A stretch of DNA of 64,000 nucleotides from Halobacillus litoralis (lineage in GTDB: Bacteria > Bacillota > Bacilli > Bacillales > Halobacillaceae): assembly GCF_009856415.1 (NCBI RefSeq), contig NZ_WMEZ01000001.1:62001-126000 (forward strand), in the 5' to 3' direction. This document shows, one piece after another, positions 1 through 11,488 of this stretch; position 1 is the stretch's first letter, and the number at the start of each line of letters is the position of its first letter. The position numbers and the translations under genes are program-made. The notes under the pieces are model-generated. The model saw nothing but the letters and a program-made list of their open reading frames with translations, searched no databases and was not told where the DNA came from.

Positions 1-347
1 AGCATCCGACGAAACTGTACATTGGCGGAAAGACAAACATTCTCATGCAACCTGAATTCAGGGACCTTGATAAAGTCAGGTCTTTATATGCCACCATCGA
101 GCGAGAAAGTGAGATGGCTGACTTACTGCGGACCGGTAAGGAAGGGATTCAAGTCCGAATAGGACAAGAAAACCCTTTTGATGCTATGCAAAACTGCAGT
201 CTGATTACAGCAAGTTATCAGCTCGGCAATGATCAAGTGGGTACGATTGCCCTCTTGGGTCCGACTCGCATGGAGTATAACCGGATGTTTTCATTGATGA
301 ACGTCTTATCCAAGCATATGACTGATACATTGCGTGGCTGGTATTAG
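1..347 (+). CDS. hrcA: HrcA heat-shock repressor, C-terminal part (truncated by window edge)
   Basis: The frame is open from the first bases and reads a C-terminal HrcA sequence, including YIGGKTNIL near the start and a GPTRMEYNRM stretch near the end, before a TAG stop. HrcA represses the groE and dnaK operons by binding CIRCE inverted repeats; the DNA-binding N-terminus and any CIRCE site lie outside the window. About 115 residues are visible. It is followed within about 110 bases by grpE, the usual Bacillus order. The ATG at 45 is internal, not the real start, because the family sequence continues upstream of it. Confidence 0.93.
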   Translation, partial: HPTKLYIGGKTNILMQPEFRDLDKVRSLYATIERESEMADLLRTGKEGIQVRIGQENPFDAMQNCSLITASYQLGNDQVGTIALLGPTRMEYNRMFSLMNVLSKHMTDTLRGWY

Positions 348-454
348 CGCGGGAAAAAGAAACGGGGCTACTGCTCCATCGTCTCATGCTTTTTCAGGAT
401 AAGGATTCATGTTATAGTCAGTAACGGTGTAATGGAAAGTAGGAGGTGGAAGTC

Positions 455-2858
<2,404 letters not shown>

Positions 2859-2869
2859 GAATAGGTAGA

Positions 2870-2910
2870 AAAAAAGTCAAAGTCAGGTTCTTCTTGACTT
2901 TGACTTTTTT
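2870..2910 (+). terminator. Rho-independent terminator after dnaK
   Basis: A 16-bp perfect stem (2870-2885 with 2895-2910) with a 9-base loop and a run of T in its 3' arm. It separates dnaK from dnaJ and should lower dnaJ expression relative to dnaK. Confidence 0.9.
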
Positions 2911-2934
2911 CATGAACAGGCAAATCGGTGACGT

Positions 2935-2963
2935 TTGCCTGCCTAGAATTTCAGTGTTAATAT
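2935..2963 (+). promoter_or_regulatory. Possible promoter for dnaJ, overlapping an 8-bp inverted repeat
   Basis: TTGCCT (2935-2940), a 17-base spacer and TAATAT (2958-2963) fit a modest SigA promoter. An inverted repeat CAGGCAAA/TTTGCCTG (2917-2924 and 2934-2941) covers the -35 box. Both are seen in the sequence; function is inferred. Confidence 0.4.
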
Positions 2964-3001
2964 AAACCTTATGTAATAGCGTCCGGGAGAGTGATCGACA
3001 A

Positions 3002-4132
3002 GTGAGTAAACGTGATTATTATGAAGTCCTTGGCGTGTCCAAGGATGCTTCAAAAGACGAAATAAAGAAAGCCTACCGTAAACTGGCGCGTAAGTATCAC
3101 CCTGACGTCAGTGAGGAAGAAAATGCTTCTGAAAAGTTCAAGGAAGCGAAAGAAGCTTATGAAACATTAAGCGATCAGCAGAAACGTGCCCAATATGATC
3201 AATTCGGTCATGCTGGTCCGAACCAGGGCGGCTTTGGCGGTTTCGGTGGAGGCGCCGAAGACTTCGGCGGCTTCGGCGATATTTTCGACATGTTCTTTGG
3301 TGGCGGTGGACGACGCCGTGACCCGAACGCACCACGTAAAGGTGCAGACTTGCAATATACGATGACCCTCCACTTCGAAGAGTCTATTTTCGGTAAGTCT
3401 ACCGATATCGAAATTCCAATGGAGGAAGACTGTGACACGTGTGATGGTTCCGGTGCTAAGCCAGGCACAACACCTGAAACTTGTTCCCACTGTCAAGGTT
3501 CAGGACAGGTCAATCAAGAACAGAACACACCGTTCGGCCGCGTGGTCAACCGTCGTGTTTGTCACCACTGCCAGGGCACAGGGAAATTCATTAAAGACAA
3601 ATGTAACACCTGTGGCGGCGATGGCCGTGTGACAAAGCGCAAGAAAATTCATCTGGACATCCCAGCAGGTATCGATGACGGTCAACAAATTCGTGTGCAA
3701 GGAAAAGGTGAAGAAGGGGTCAATGGAGGTCCAGCTGGAGACTTATTTGTAGTTATCCGCGTTCAGCCTCATGAATTCTTCCAACGCGAGGGCGATCACA
3801 TTTTCTGTGAAATTCCTCTTACCTTTGCACAGGCAGCACTTGGTGATGAAATTGAAGTTCCTACCGTACACGGGAATGTGAAGTTGAAAGTGCCTGCGGG
3901 AACACAAACAGGAAAAACATTCCGTTTGAAAGAAAAAGGTGCACCGAATGTCCACGGCCGTGGACAAGGAGACCAGCATGTGAAGATGAAAGTCATCACG
4001 CCTAAGAATTTGACGGAGCGACAGAAAGAATTGCTTCGTGAATTTAATGATATTAGTGGCAATGAAGCAACAGATGAGCAGCACGGAAACTTCTTCGAAC
4101 GTATGAAACGTGCGTTTAAGGGAGACAGCTAA
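3002..4132 (+). CDS. dnaJ: DnaJ (Hsp40) co-chaperone
   Basis: DnaJ delivers clients to DnaK and stimulates its ATPase. The 376-residue protein has an N-terminal J domain with the HPD tripeptide, a Gly/Phe-rich linker (about residues 75-105), four CxxCxGxG zinc repeats ([32 protein letters not shown], roughly residues 144-212) and the two C-terminal substrate-binding domains. It starts at a GTG. It follows grpE-dnaK as in other Bacilli but is separated from dnaK by a strong terminator. Confidence 0.98.
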   Translation: MSKRDYYEVLGVSKDASKDEIKKAYRKLARKYHPDVSEEENASEKFKEAKEAYETLSDQQKRAQYDQFGHAGPNQGGFGGFGGGAEDFGGFGDIFDMFFGGGGRRRDPNAPRKGADLQYTMTLHFEESIFGKSTDIEIPMEEDCDTCDGSGAKPGTTPETCSHCQGSGQVNQEQNTPFGRVVNRRVCHHCQGTGKFIKDKCNTCGGDGRVTKRKKIHLDIPAGIDDGQQIRVQGKGEEGVNGGPAGDLFVVIRVQPHEFFQREGDHIFCEIPLTFAQAALGDEIEVPTVHGNVKLKVPAGTQTGKTFRLKEKGAPNVHGRGQGDQHVKMKVITPKNLTERQKELLREFNDISGNEATDEQHGNFFERMKRAFKGDS

Positions 4133-4276
4133 AGGTTAACAGGAAGGTGTCTGTACGATTGGTTGATGGGTAGTTCATGGAATTTCCCGTTCTCTCGTGC
4201 AGGCACTTTTTATCTTGAGCGTCTAGTTGACAAGTTATAGGTACTTAGAAAAAATTATGAAGAGGGTGGATCATCA

Positions 4277-5215
4277 ATGAAATGGTCTGAAGTATGTGTC
4301 CATACGACAACAGAAGCAGTTGAACCGGTATCAAACATTCTCCATGAGTCAGGAGCAAGTGGCGTCGTCATCGAAGACCCGTCAGATATGAAAAGAAAGA
4401 AAACGAAACTTGGAGAAATCTATGAATTGAATCCAGACGATTATCCGGCAGAAGGCGTGTATGTAAAAGCCTACCTGCCTATGAACAGTTTTCTTGGTGA
4501 AACCGTTGATGGAATTAAACAAACCGTATCCAACTTGACAGAATTCGGCATTGATATCGGGCATAATCATGTGACGATCAGTGAAATTCATGAAGAAGAC
4601 TGGGCAACCGCGTGGAAAAAATATTATAAACCAGTCAAAATTTCAGAAAAAATTACAATCATCCCGACATGGGAAGACTACACACCGGTATCCAGTGATG
4701 AAATCATTATTGAAATGGATCCTGGCATGGCTTTTGGAACAGGTACGCATCCGACTACAGTTCTTAGCATACAAGCCTTGGAGCAGTACTTAGAAAAAGG
4801 AGATAAGGTAATCGATGTCGGCGCTGGATCCGGAATTCTAAGTGTAGCTTCGGTCCTTTTAGGTGCCGAACATGCGTATGCTTATGATTTAGATGATGTA
4901 GCTGTTTCAAGTACAAGAAATAACGCTGCTTTAAATGGTGTAGAAGATAAAGTCACATCTAAACTTAATGATCTTCTGGAGGGGGTAGACTGGGAAGCGG
5001 ACTTAATTGTCTCCAACATTCTCGCAGAGATTATCGTCAAGTTTACAGATGATGCCTATCGTGTCGTCAAGCCTGGAGGATATTTCATTACTTGTGGAAT
5101 TATTTCTGGACGTAAGGAAATGGTCCGAGAGCAATTGATTCAATCAGGGTTTGAAATTGTAGAGACGAACATGATGGAAGACTGGGTCAGCATTATCGCT
5201 AAAAAACCGGAGTGA
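4277..5215 (+). CDS. prmA: Ribosomal protein L11 methyltransferase PrmA
   Basis: Transfers methyl groups from S-adenosylmethionine to ribosomal protein L11. The 312-residue length is normal. The N-terminal L11-recognition domain is followed by a Rossmann methyltransferase fold with DPGMAFGTGTHPTT, the SAM loop VIDVGAGSGILSVA and the later VSNILAEI motif. A GAGGGTGG ribosome site precedes the ATG. rsmE starts four bases after its stop, so the two are probably co-translated. The 144-base gap after dnaJ could hold a long imperfect hairpin ending in TTTTT at about 4211 (attenuator or weak terminator). Confidence 0.97.
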   Translation: MKWSEVCVHTTTEAVEPVSNILHESGASGVVIEDPSDMKRKKTKLGEIYELNPDDYPAEGVYVKAYLPMNSFLGETVDGIKQTVSNLTEFGIDIGHNHVTISEIHEEDWATAWKKYYKPVKISEKITIIPTWEDYTPVSSDEIIIEMDPGMAFGTGTHPTTVLSIQALEQYLEKGDKVIDVGAGSGILSVASVLLGAEHAYAYDLDDVAVSSTRNNAALNGVEDKVTSKLNDLLEGVDWEADLIVSNILAEIIVKFTDDAYRVVKPGGYFITCGIISGRKEMVREQLIQSGFEIVETNMMEDWVSIIAKKPE

Positions 5216-5219
5216 TTCC

Positions 5220-5969
5220 ATGCAACGATATTTTGTGGATCAAAAATGTTGGAACGATGACACCCTTTATGTGAGCGGGGAAGATACCCATCATATGGTA
5301 AGAGTGATGCGGATGAGGGAAGGGGACAACCTAGTAGCAATCCATCCAGAAAAAGGTCCCGCCTTATGCGAAATCACTAAAGTGGCTCAGGACGTTGTTC
5401 ATTGTATTGTTGTCAGCTGGATGGAGGAAGAACGGGAACTTCCTGTCCATGTGACGATCGTAGCTAGTCTTGGAAAAGGGGATAAACTGGAGCAAATCGT
5501 CCAAAAAGGGACAGAACTTGGAGCGTCTGCTTTCATTCCATATCAAGCCGATCGATCCATTGCCAAATGGGATAATAAAAAAGCGTCCAAGAAGATCGAA
5601 AGATTGCAGAAAATATCCAAAGAAGCGAGTGAACAGTCCGAACGAACCATCGTACCTGAGGTTCAACCTGTCCATACTCTTCATCAGCTCTTGGAATTGA
5701 AAGAGCACTATGATCATTGTTTATTTGGGTATGCAGAGAAGGCAAGGCAAGAAAAGTCCCGTTCGTTGAGTGAGGTATTCGAATCATTCAAGCATGAGGA
5801 ATCTGTTTTAGTGGTGTTCGGACCTGAAGGTGGATTTTCTGAAAGTGAAGTGGAAAAACTATTACAAGAAGGGTTCACATCGATTCGGTTAGGCCCGCGG
5901 ATTTTACGAATGGAAACAGCCCCTCTTTATTTTCTTTCCAGTCTATCTTATAAATTGGAAGAAGTATGA
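5220..5969 (+). CDS. rsmE: 16S rRNA m3U1498 methyltransferase RsmE
   Basis: SPOUT-class enzyme that methylates U1498 of 16S rRNA at N3. At 249 residues it matches B. subtilis YqeU. The N-terminal PUA-like part (MQRYFV ... GEDTHHMVRVMRMREGD) is followed by the knotted catalytic domain with VFGPEGGFSESEV and LGPRILRMETAP, which form the SAM site. It is tightly coupled to prmA. In B. subtilis the next gene is mtaB (yqeV); here deoC follows instead. Confidence 0.96.
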   Translation: MQRYFVDQKCWNDDTLYVSGEDTHHMVRVMRMREGDNLVAIHPEKGPALCEITKVAQDVVHCIVVSWMEEERELPVHVTIVASLGKGDKLEQIVQKGTELGASAFIPYQADRSIAKWDNKKASKKIERLQKISKEASEQSERTIVPEVQPVHTLHQLLELKEHYDHCLFGYAEKARQEKSRSLSEVFESFKHEESVLVVFGPEGGFSESEVEKLLQEGFTSIRLGPRILRMETAPLYFLSSLSYKLEEV

Positions 5970-6058
5970 AGTGCGTAGGCAAGCTCGCATTTTAATCGCT
6001 TTCATGCTAAGATAGAAGAGATGTACGAACAACTTAAATTTGAAAGGACGATCTGCAA

Positions 6059-6730
6059 ATGGAACAAAACCTAGCAAAAATGATTGATCATACACAGCTT
6101 AAACCCGATACACCGAAAGATAAGATCACGCAAATTTGTAAGGAAGCAAAAGAACAAAATTTTGCTTCTGTTTGTGTCAACCCTCACTGGGTATCTTACT
6201 GCGCCGAGTTACTAGAAGGTACAGATGTGAAGGTATGTACAGTCATCGGCTTCCCATTAGGGGCGACAACGAAAGAAACAAAAGCTTTTGAAACAAAGCA
6301 AGCCATCGAAAAAGGTGCAACTGAAGTTGATATGGTCATCAACATTGGTGAGTTGAAATCAGGAAACAAAGAACTTGTGCAACAAGATATCGAAGCAGTC
6401 GTTCGCGAAGCGGAAGGAAAAGCTTTGGTTAAAGTAATCATTGAGACTTCCCTTCTTACGGAAGATGAGAAAGTAGCTGCATCTGAGCTTGCAAAAGCTG
6501 CAGGAGCAGACTTTGTAAAAACTTCAACTGGTTTCTCTGGTGGAGGCGCAACGGTTGAGGATATCAGCCTAATGCGCAAAACAGTCGGCCCAGACATGGG
6601 CGTGAAAGCATCTGGCGGAGTCCGTGACTACGAAGGTGCAAAAGCAATGATTGAAGCTGGTGCCACTCGCATCGGCGCAAGCTCAGGAATTGCCATCGTA
6701 AACGGCGAACAAGGAACTTCTGATTATTAA
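6059..6730 (+). CDS. deoC: Deoxyribose-phosphate aldolase DeoC
   Basis: Cleaves 2-deoxyribose 5-phosphate to glyceraldehyde 3-phosphate and acetaldehyde in deoxynucleoside catabolism. The 223-residue class I aldolase starts [17 protein letters not shown] and carries the Schiff-base lysine motif [11 protein letters not shown] and the second lysine in [21 protein letters not shown] ribosome site lies before the ATG. It stands alone between rsmE and a terminator, with no deoR, pdp or cdd beside it. This placement differs from B. subtilis, where deoC sits with dra-nupC-pdp. Confidence 0.97.
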   Translation: MEQNLAKMIDHTQLKPDTPKDKITQICKEAKEQNFASVCVNPHWVSYCAELLEGTDVKVCTVIGFPLGATTKETKAFETKQAIEKGATEVDMVINIGELKSGNKELVQQDIEAVVREAEGKALVKVIIETSLLTEDEKVAASELAKAAGADFVKTSTGFSGGGATVEDISLMRKTVGPDMGVKASGGVRDYEGAKAMIEAGATRIGASSGIAIVNGEQGTSDY

Positions 6731-6736
6731 TAAAGC

Positions 6737-6773
6737 GAAAGAAGCCATCTCCAAAAGGGGATGGCTTCTTTTT
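6737..6773 (+). terminator. Terminator after deoC
   Basis: Stem AAAGAAGCCATCTCC pairs with the following GGGGATGGCTTCTTT (one G-T pair) around an AAAA loop, ending in a T run. Confidence 0.88.
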
Positions 6774-6788
6774 ATAACTATTAAAGAA

Positions 6789-7024
6789 TATAGCAGGATT
6801 CTTGAGGCATAGTTTTGAGGTGTTCTTTGAGTGGATGGGGCTACAGGGAATAACTCGCTTTCCGCGGGAGCGCGGTGAGTCTCCTTAGGCTGACGCCTTC
6901 CGGGGTCTCACCAAGCACTTTCTTCACGCAGGATAGCGAGTAGCTTCCCAGCCAACCCTGCTGCTTAACATGGCAACGAACCCCGGTTATCTTGAAACTG
7001 AGTCTTCCGCAATCGGGAGCTATA
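6789..7024. repeat. Palindromic interspersed repeat, copy 1
   Basis: This fills most of the gene-free stretch 6731-7094. It begins with GCAGGATTCTTGAGGCATAG and ends with CTTGAAACTGAGTCTTCC, which are imperfect inverted copies of each other. The interior is GC-rich with GCTTTCCGCGGGAGCGC and GTGAGTCTCC near a matching GGGGTCTCACC. The same arrangement recurs at about 33888, 34350, 42296 and 53557. It carries no credible gene. It looks like a non-autonomous mobile or structured repeat; mechanism unknown. Confidence 0.8.
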
Positions 7025-7094
7025 TCGGAAGAGAGGGTAGCTAAATTTGACTTTAAAGATTTTTTGAAAGATTGTATAGAAGAGGAGGGATGAG

Positions 7095-7664
7095 ATGAAA
7101 AGGAAAGATCATGTTAAGATGCATAGTTATCCTGGTATGGTAGCTGTGGTGGGAGTGTTCCACGAAGGAAAGGTCAACTTTATGGCTGCCGGCTGGCACG
7201 CCTACTTATCCATGTCGCCGCCTATGTACGGCGTAGCCATAGGGAGAGAGCGGCATACATATGATTTAGTAAAACAATCAAAGAAATTCACAATCAATTT
7301 CCTACCTTTTGATGAAGCTGGATTTATCCAATACAGCGGCACTGCTTCAGGTGCGGATGTTGATAAAAATCAAATGTACGATCAACCATGGGAAATGGAG
7401 CGGAATGGATTTCCTTTGCTTGCACATGCTTATCTCGCTTATGAGTGCCAGGTCCATCAGATCGTTCCTACCGGCGATCATGACTGGGTGATTGGTGACA
7501 TCGTGGGCTGTCACTACAAGGAAGAAAAATTTCTTGAAAATGGGTTACCGAACTTTGAAGATTTGAATATTCCGCTCTACCTTGGGCGTTCAAGTTACAT
7601 GAGGCTGAATGAAGGGGTAGAGGTCAAGGAAGTTAATGACCCTTTATCTTTCAAAAAAAGTTGA
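7095..7664 (+). CDS. Flavin reductase-like FMN-binding split-barrel protein
   Basis: The 189-residue protein looks like the flavin reductase/flavoredoxin family (split-barrel FMN binders, DIM6/NTAB type). The N-terminal half contains the typical NFMAAGWHAYLSMSPPMYGVAIG segment in two overlapping parts and a KKFTINFLP strand, followed by a GDHDWVIGDIV stretch. The substrate cannot be told from sequence. GAGGAGGGA ends four bases before the ATG at 7095. It lies between a repeat and the rpsU promoter and is not part of the B. subtilis order, so it is an accessory or relocated gene. Confidence 0.8.
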   Translation: MKRKDHVKMHSYPGMVAVVGVFHEGKVNFMAAGWHAYLSMSPPMYGVAIGRERHTYDLVKQSKKFTINFLPFDEAGFIQYSGTASGADVDKNQMYDQPWEMERNGFPLLAHAYLAYECQVHQIVPTGDHDWVIGDIVGCHYKEEKFLENGLPNFEDLNIPLYLGRSSYMRLNEGVEVKEVNDPLSFKKS

Positions 7665-7689
7665 CCATATGACATGCATATAATATAAT
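7661..7689 (+). promoter_or_regulatory. SigA promoter for rpsU-yqeY
   Basis: TTGACC (7661-7666), a 17-base spacer and a perfect TATAAT (7684-7689). The -35 overlaps the stop codon of the upstream gene. A short hairpin (7698-7704 with 7710-7716) lies just after the expected transcription start. Confidence 0.8.
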
Positions 7690-7758
7690 TGTCAAAGGTA
7701 TGGGGGGTTCCCATACAAGAGAAACAGTTTTGTTTGCTTCGGAGGGAGGGAAATTAGC

Positions 7759-7932
7759 ATGTCAAAAACAACTCGCGTTCGTAAAAACGAGTCTCTTGAA
7801 GATGCTCTTCGTCGCTTTAAGCGTGATGTATCAAAAAGTGGTACATTAGCGGAATATCGTAAGCGTGAATATTACGATAAGCCTAGCGTACGCCGTAAGA
7901 AAAAGTCTGAGGCGGCTAGAAAGCGTAAGTAA
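7759..7932 (+). CDS. rpsU: 30S ribosomal protein S21
   Basis: A short gene of 57 codons, the exact family length. It begins [20 protein letters not shown] and ends in a basic [11 protein letters not shown] tail, as in Bacillus S21. GGAGGGAGGG lies just upstream of the ATG. S21 is a small basic protein of the 30S subunit near the anti-Shine-Dalgarno region of 16S rRNA. It is followed 20 bases later by yqeY, the normal neighbour, and both are driven by the promoter at 7661. Confidence 0.97.
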   Translation: MSKTTRVRKNESLEDALRRFKRDVSKSGTLAEYRKREYYDKPSVRRKKKSEAARKRK

Positions 7933-7952
7933 TTAAAGAGGGTGTTGAAGAG

Positions 7953-8399
7953 ATGACAATTACAGACCGTCTCACCCAGGATATGAAAACAGCCATGAAA
8001 GCCCGCGATAAGGAAAGACTATCGACGATTCGCATGGTGAAAGCTTCTATGCAAAATGAAGCCATTAAACTGGGGAAAGACTCATTATCTGAAGAAGAAG
8101 AATTGACTGTTTTATCTCGTGAGGTAAAGCAGAGAAATGATTCCCTCCATGAATTCAAAGAAGCTGGACGTGAAGATCTTGTAGAAGGACTCGAACGTGA
8201 AATTGAGATTTTACAAGTATATATGCCGAAACAGCTGACAGATGAAGAACTCAAGCAAGTCGTTGATGAAACGATTCAGGAAGTAGGCGCTACTTCTAAG
8301 AGTGACATGGGTAAAGTCATGAGTGCCGTCATGCCTAAAGTGAAGGGCAAGGCCGACGGAACCAAGGTCAATAAGCTCGTTCTTCAGCAACTATCGTAA
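7953..8399 (+). CDS. yqeY: GatB/YqeY domain protein
   Basis: The 148-residue protein matches YqeY: an N-terminal helical part ([29 protein letters not shown]) and the C-terminal helical domain shared with the tail of GatB, which binds tRNA in the Asp/Glu amidotransferase. YqeY itself lacks a settled function. It sits behind rpsU in one transcription unit and is closed by a terminator. Confidence 0.95.
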   Translation: MTITDRLTQDMKTAMKARDKERLSTIRMVKASMQNEAIKLGKDSLSEEEELTVLSREVKQRNDSLHEFKEAGREDLVEGLEREIEILQVYMPKQLTDEELKQVVDETIQEVGATSKSDMGKVMSAVMPKVKGKADGTKVNKLVLQQLS

Positions 8400-8403
8400 A
8401 TAT

Positions 8404-8435
8404 AAAGGCCTCTCTTTGTTAAGGGAGGCCTTTTT
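8404..8435 (+). terminator. Terminator after yqeY
   Basis: AAAGGCCTCTC pairs with GGGAGGCCTTT around a short loop and is followed by T residues. Confidence 0.88.
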
Positions 8436-8485
8436 ACATACGCTAAACATCTCTTCGGTGCGTTTATGAAAGAACTGAACTTTTT

Positions 8486-8514
8486 TGAAACCAACCATGG
8501 TTTTGATTCGTAAA
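8486..8514 (+). promoter_or_regulatory. SigW-type promoter for the yqeZ-floA operon
   Basis: TGAAAC (8486-8491), 17 bases, then CGTAAA (8509-8514) fits the ECF/SigW pattern (TGAAAC ... CGTA). The orthologous yqeZ-yqfAB operon is a known SigW target in B. subtilis, which supports the call. Confidence 0.85.
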
Positions 8515-8558
8515 CGTATTATATGGTGGGAAAGCTACCTGTAAAGGAGGTGAAATGA

Positions 8559-9917
8559 ATGAAGCGGTCTTTACGTCTAGGTGTTTGGGGGATACTCCTT
8601 ATTTTAGGAAGCGTTTTATCATTCTTCCATCTCCAATCATCGGTACAAGCGGACGGGGAAGGTCAGACAGTTTATGTCATTCCCGTAAAAGATACAGTGG
8701 AGCGGGGGATGGCTGCATTTCTTAACCGAACGACAGAAGAAGCCCGTGAAAATGGGGCGGACCATATCATATTTGAAATCGACACGCCAGGAGGTCGAGT
8801 GGATGCAGCGGGTGATATCGGAGAAATCTTTCGAGATTTAGATATTCCGAACAGTGCATTTGTAACGAACAGGGCTTATTCGGCTGGTTCCTACATTGCT
8901 TTAAACGCGGATGAAATCTACATGAAGCAGGCAGCGACTATGGGCGCATCCGGAGTCATCAATTCTGATGGAACGGCTGCTGATAAGAAGGCACAATCGG
9001 CCTGGATTTCAGCAATGGTAGCCGCTGCTGAATCTACAGGACGTGACCCTTTATATGCGCGTGCTATGGCCGATTCATCCGTTGATTTGAAAGATTATGG
9101 AGCTCCTGAGGGAGAATTTTTGACATTGGGAGCAACGGATGCGGAAGAGGTAGGCTATGCGGAAGGAATTGTAGACGATCGTAATGAGCTTCTCAGTGTC
9201 CTTGGCTTGTCTGATGCAACCGTCATAGAGGAGAACCCTACCCTTTCTGAGAATATTGCCAGATTCCTGACAGATCCTGTTGTTATTCCGATCTTATTAT
9301 CCGTCGCAAGTATTGGACTCGTGGTTGAATTGTATTCGCCTGGCTTTGGCATACCAGGAACAATGGGAGCGCTCTCGCTTGTCCTGTTTTTTTATGGCCA
9401 CATTGTTGCTGGCCTGGCCGGGTATGAAGCGATTATTCTATTGGTCCTCGGGATTGGGTTAGTGATAGCTGAATTCTTTTTACCAGGGGGGATTGCAGGA
9501 ATAGCGGGTGTTGTCGCGATTGTATCCTCATTGATGCTTTCATCAGCAGATATGGGACATATGGCCATGAGTATAGGAATTGCTTTATTAGTGACAATCG
9601 TTGTATCTGTTGTGCTATTTAAATTTGTTGGTTTGGAAAGAGGGTTCTTTCGTCATATCATTTTGAATGATTCCACTTCATCTGAACAAGGATATGTATC
9701 TTCCCAAAACCGTTTGGATTTAATCGGAATGGAAGGGGAGACGATTACACCTCTCCGCCCTTCTGGTACAGCTGATTTTGATGGTGAACGTTTAGATGTC
9801 GTGACAGAAGGTGGTTTCATTCCTGTTCATCAAGCAGTGAAGATTTTAAAAACAGAAGGCTCACGTATTGTCGTGCGTGAGATTAAAAAAGCAGAACAAG
9901 AGGAGGAAACAAAGTGA
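8559..9917 (+). CDS. yqeZ: Membrane ClpP-class serine protease of the NfeD family (YqeZ)
   Basis: NfeD1b-type membrane protein encoded beside flotillin; the pair acts in membrane stress defence. The 452-residue protein has a signal peptide (about residues 1-31, ending SSVQA), a ClpP-like protease domain with [14 protein letters not shown] and the serine motif [13 protein letters not shown], four or so membrane segments (about 245-365) and a C-terminal OB-fold NfeD domain ([20 protein letters not shown]). AAAGGAGGTGA lies before the ATG. Its end overlaps floA by four bases (GTGA), so they are translationally coupled. Confidence 0.93.
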   Translation: MKRSLRLGVWGILLILGSVLSFFHLQSSVQADGEGQTVYVIPVKDTVERGMAAFLNRTTEEARENGADHIIFEIDTPGGRVDAAGDIGEIFRDLDIPNSAFVTNRAYSAGSYIALNADEIYMKQAATMGASGVINSDGTAADKKAQSAWISAMVAAAESTGRDPLYARAMADSSVDLKDYGAPEGEFLTLGATDAEEVGYAEGIVDDRNELLSVLGLSDATVIEENPTLSENIARFLTDPVVIPILLSVASIGLVVELYSPGFGIPGTMGALSLVLFFYGHIVAGLAGYEAIILLVLGIGLVIAEFFLPGGIAGIAGVVAIVSSLMLSSADMGHMAMSIGIALLVTIVVSVVLFKFVGLERGFFRHIILNDSTSSEQGYVSSQNRLDLIGMEGETITPLRPSGTADFDGERLDVVTEGGFIPVHQAVKILKTEGSRIVVREIKKAEQEEETK

Positions 9918-10900
9918 CACTTGAACAATTAATGCCAATTATCATCATTGGTATCATTATTATCGTAGTAGCGGTGTTATTTACATTTATTCCTGTCATG
10001 CTATGGATCAGTGCTCTAGCTGCAGGTGTAAAAATTAGTATTTTCACATTAGTAGGGATGCGATTAAGAAGGGTTATTCCTTCACGTGTGATCAATCCGT
10101 TGATCAAGGCTCATAAAGCTGGAGTCAATGTAAATACAAACCAACTAGAGAGTCATTACCTTGCTGGTGGTAATGTGGACCGTGTAGTAAATGCTCTGAT
10201 TGCAGCACAAAGAGCAAATATCGAACTTAGCTTTGAACGTTGCGCAGCCATTGATCTCGCTGGCCGGGATGTTCTGGAAGCTGTTCAAATGAGTGTTAAT
10301 CCAAAAGTAATTGAAACACCATTCATTGCAGGTGTAGCGATGGACGGAATTGAAGTGAAAGCAAAGGCGCGTATTACTGTAAGAGCCAATATCGACCGCC
10401 TTGTAGGTGGTGCGGGTGAAGATACAGTCATTGCTCGTGTTGGCGAAGGTATCGTATCCACGATCGGGTCCAGTGAAAACCATAACAAAGTACTAGAGAA
10501 TCCGGATAGGATTTCACAGAATGTATTAGGGAAAGGATTAGATGCTGGAACGGCCTTCGAAATTCTTTCTATTGATATTGCAGATATTGATATCGGGAAG
10601 AACATTGGTGCTATCTTGCAAACAGATCAAGCAGAAGCTGATAAGAATATTGCTCAAGCGAAAGCGGAAGAACGTCGTGCCATGGCGATTGCTCAAGAGC
10701 AAGAGATGCGTGCCCGCGTACAAGAAATGCAGGCGAAAGTGGTCGAAGCAGAAGCTCAAGTCCCTCAAGCCCTTGCCGAAGCTTTGCGTTCCGGTAAGAT
10801 GGGTGTCATGGATTACATGAATTATCAGAACATCAATGCGGATACGGATATGAGAAACACGCTTGGTAAAATGTCTGATGAAGAGGAAGAAGAAAAATAA
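9914..10900 (+). CDS. floA: Flotillin-like protein FloA
   Basis: Scaffold protein of functional membrane microdomains. At 328 residues it matches B. subtilis YqfA/FloA. It has an N-terminal membrane hairpin ([20 protein letters not shown], about residues 8-45), a PHB/SPFH-like central domain and a C-terminal heptad-rich Ala/Glu coiled coil ([19 protein letters not shown]) ending in an acidic tail. It starts at a GTG overlapping the yqeZ stop and is expected to be SigW-controlled from 8486. Confidence 0.97.
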   Translation: MTLEQLMPIIIIGIIIIVVAVLFTFIPVMLWISALAAGVKISIFTLVGMRLRRVIPSRVINPLIKAHKAGVNVNTNQLESHYLAGGNVDRVVNALIAAQRANIELSFERCAAIDLAGRDVLEAVQMSVNPKVIETPFIAGVAMDGIEVKAKARITVRANIDRLVGGAGEDTVIARVGEGIVSTIGSSENHNKVLENPDRISQNVLGKGLDAGTAFEILSIDIADIDIGKNIGAILQTDQAEADKNIAQAKAEERRAMAIAQEQEMRARVQEMQAKVVEAEAQVPQALAEALRSGKMGVMDYMNYQNINADTDMRNTLGKMSDEEEEEK

Positions 10901-10928
10901 TCCTTGATTAACTTAAAGGAGAATCTGT

Positions 10929-11417
10929 ATGGGAGATCTGATTGAACTCATTTTCAGCAATTTCCTTATTCTTGCTGCTATAATTGGCGGGATTATCAGC
11001 TGGTTTAGCGGGATGACTAAAGAAAATGAGAATAAACAAAGGCCTGAAAAGAAAACATCTCCAGTTCCTCCCGCCTACCCTAGTGGTCCTTCCCGGGATT
11101 TTCAAGAAACAGAAACGAAGGATAAATCTGGGGGAGAAAGGTTAAGGGATTACTACGAGACCAAACAGAAGAAGCTTGCTGAAGCCGAGACGGCTCGTTC
11201 TGAAGATCTTCAAGAAGAAGATGAGGAAACGTATTCTCTTCGGGCGGAGTCCAGAAAAAAACAGAAAATATCTTCTGAGTTGAATCTAAATGGTCCGCTC
11301 ATAGAAAAAACAAGAAAGTGGGATAAAAAGCGGTTAGCTGAAGGGATTTTAATGGCTGAAGTGCTCGGTCCACCCCGTGCTCGCAAGCCTCACAGCTCCC
11401 ACCCACGAAAAAGATAA
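10929..11417 (+). CDS. Small membrane-anchored protein at the yqfB position
   Basis: 162 residues with one N-terminal membrane segment (about residues 4-27, LIELIFSNFLILAAIIGGII) followed by a hydrophilic, Glu/Lys/Arg-rich cytoplasmic tail and no recognised domain. Position and shape match yqfB, the third gene of the B. subtilis SigW operon, but sequence identity could not be tested. Start and ribosome site (AAAGGAGAA) are clear. A terminator follows its stop at once. Confidence 0.75.
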   Translation: MGDLIELIFSNFLILAAIIGGIISWFSGMTKENENKQRPEKKTSPVPPAYPSGPSRDFQETETKDKSGGERLRDYYETKQKKLAEAETARSEDLQEEDEETYSLRAESRKKQKISSELNLNGPLIEKTRKWDKKRLAEGILMAEVLGPPRARKPHSSHPRKR

Positions 11418-11421
11418 GCAG

Positions 11422-11458
11422 AACGCACGAATTGTAGTGATACAATTCGTGCGTTTTT
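11422..11458 (+). terminator. Terminator ending the yqeZ-floA operon
   Basis: A perfect 15-bp stem (11422-11436 with 11441-11455) with a GTGA loop and T run. Confidence 0.93.
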
Positions 11459-11488
11459 CGTATAAATGAAAAGAGGGGAGGGCGTCAC

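Noticed and set aside
4227-4255. SigA promoter for prmA from the perfect TTGACA at 4227
   Set aside because: No acceptable -10 lies 16-18 bases downstream (the bases are mostly A).
6780-7080. Degraded transposase gene within the repeats
   Set aside because: Short open frames occur in the repeat copies on both strands but differ between copies and show no protein family features; the conserved part is palindromic DNA.
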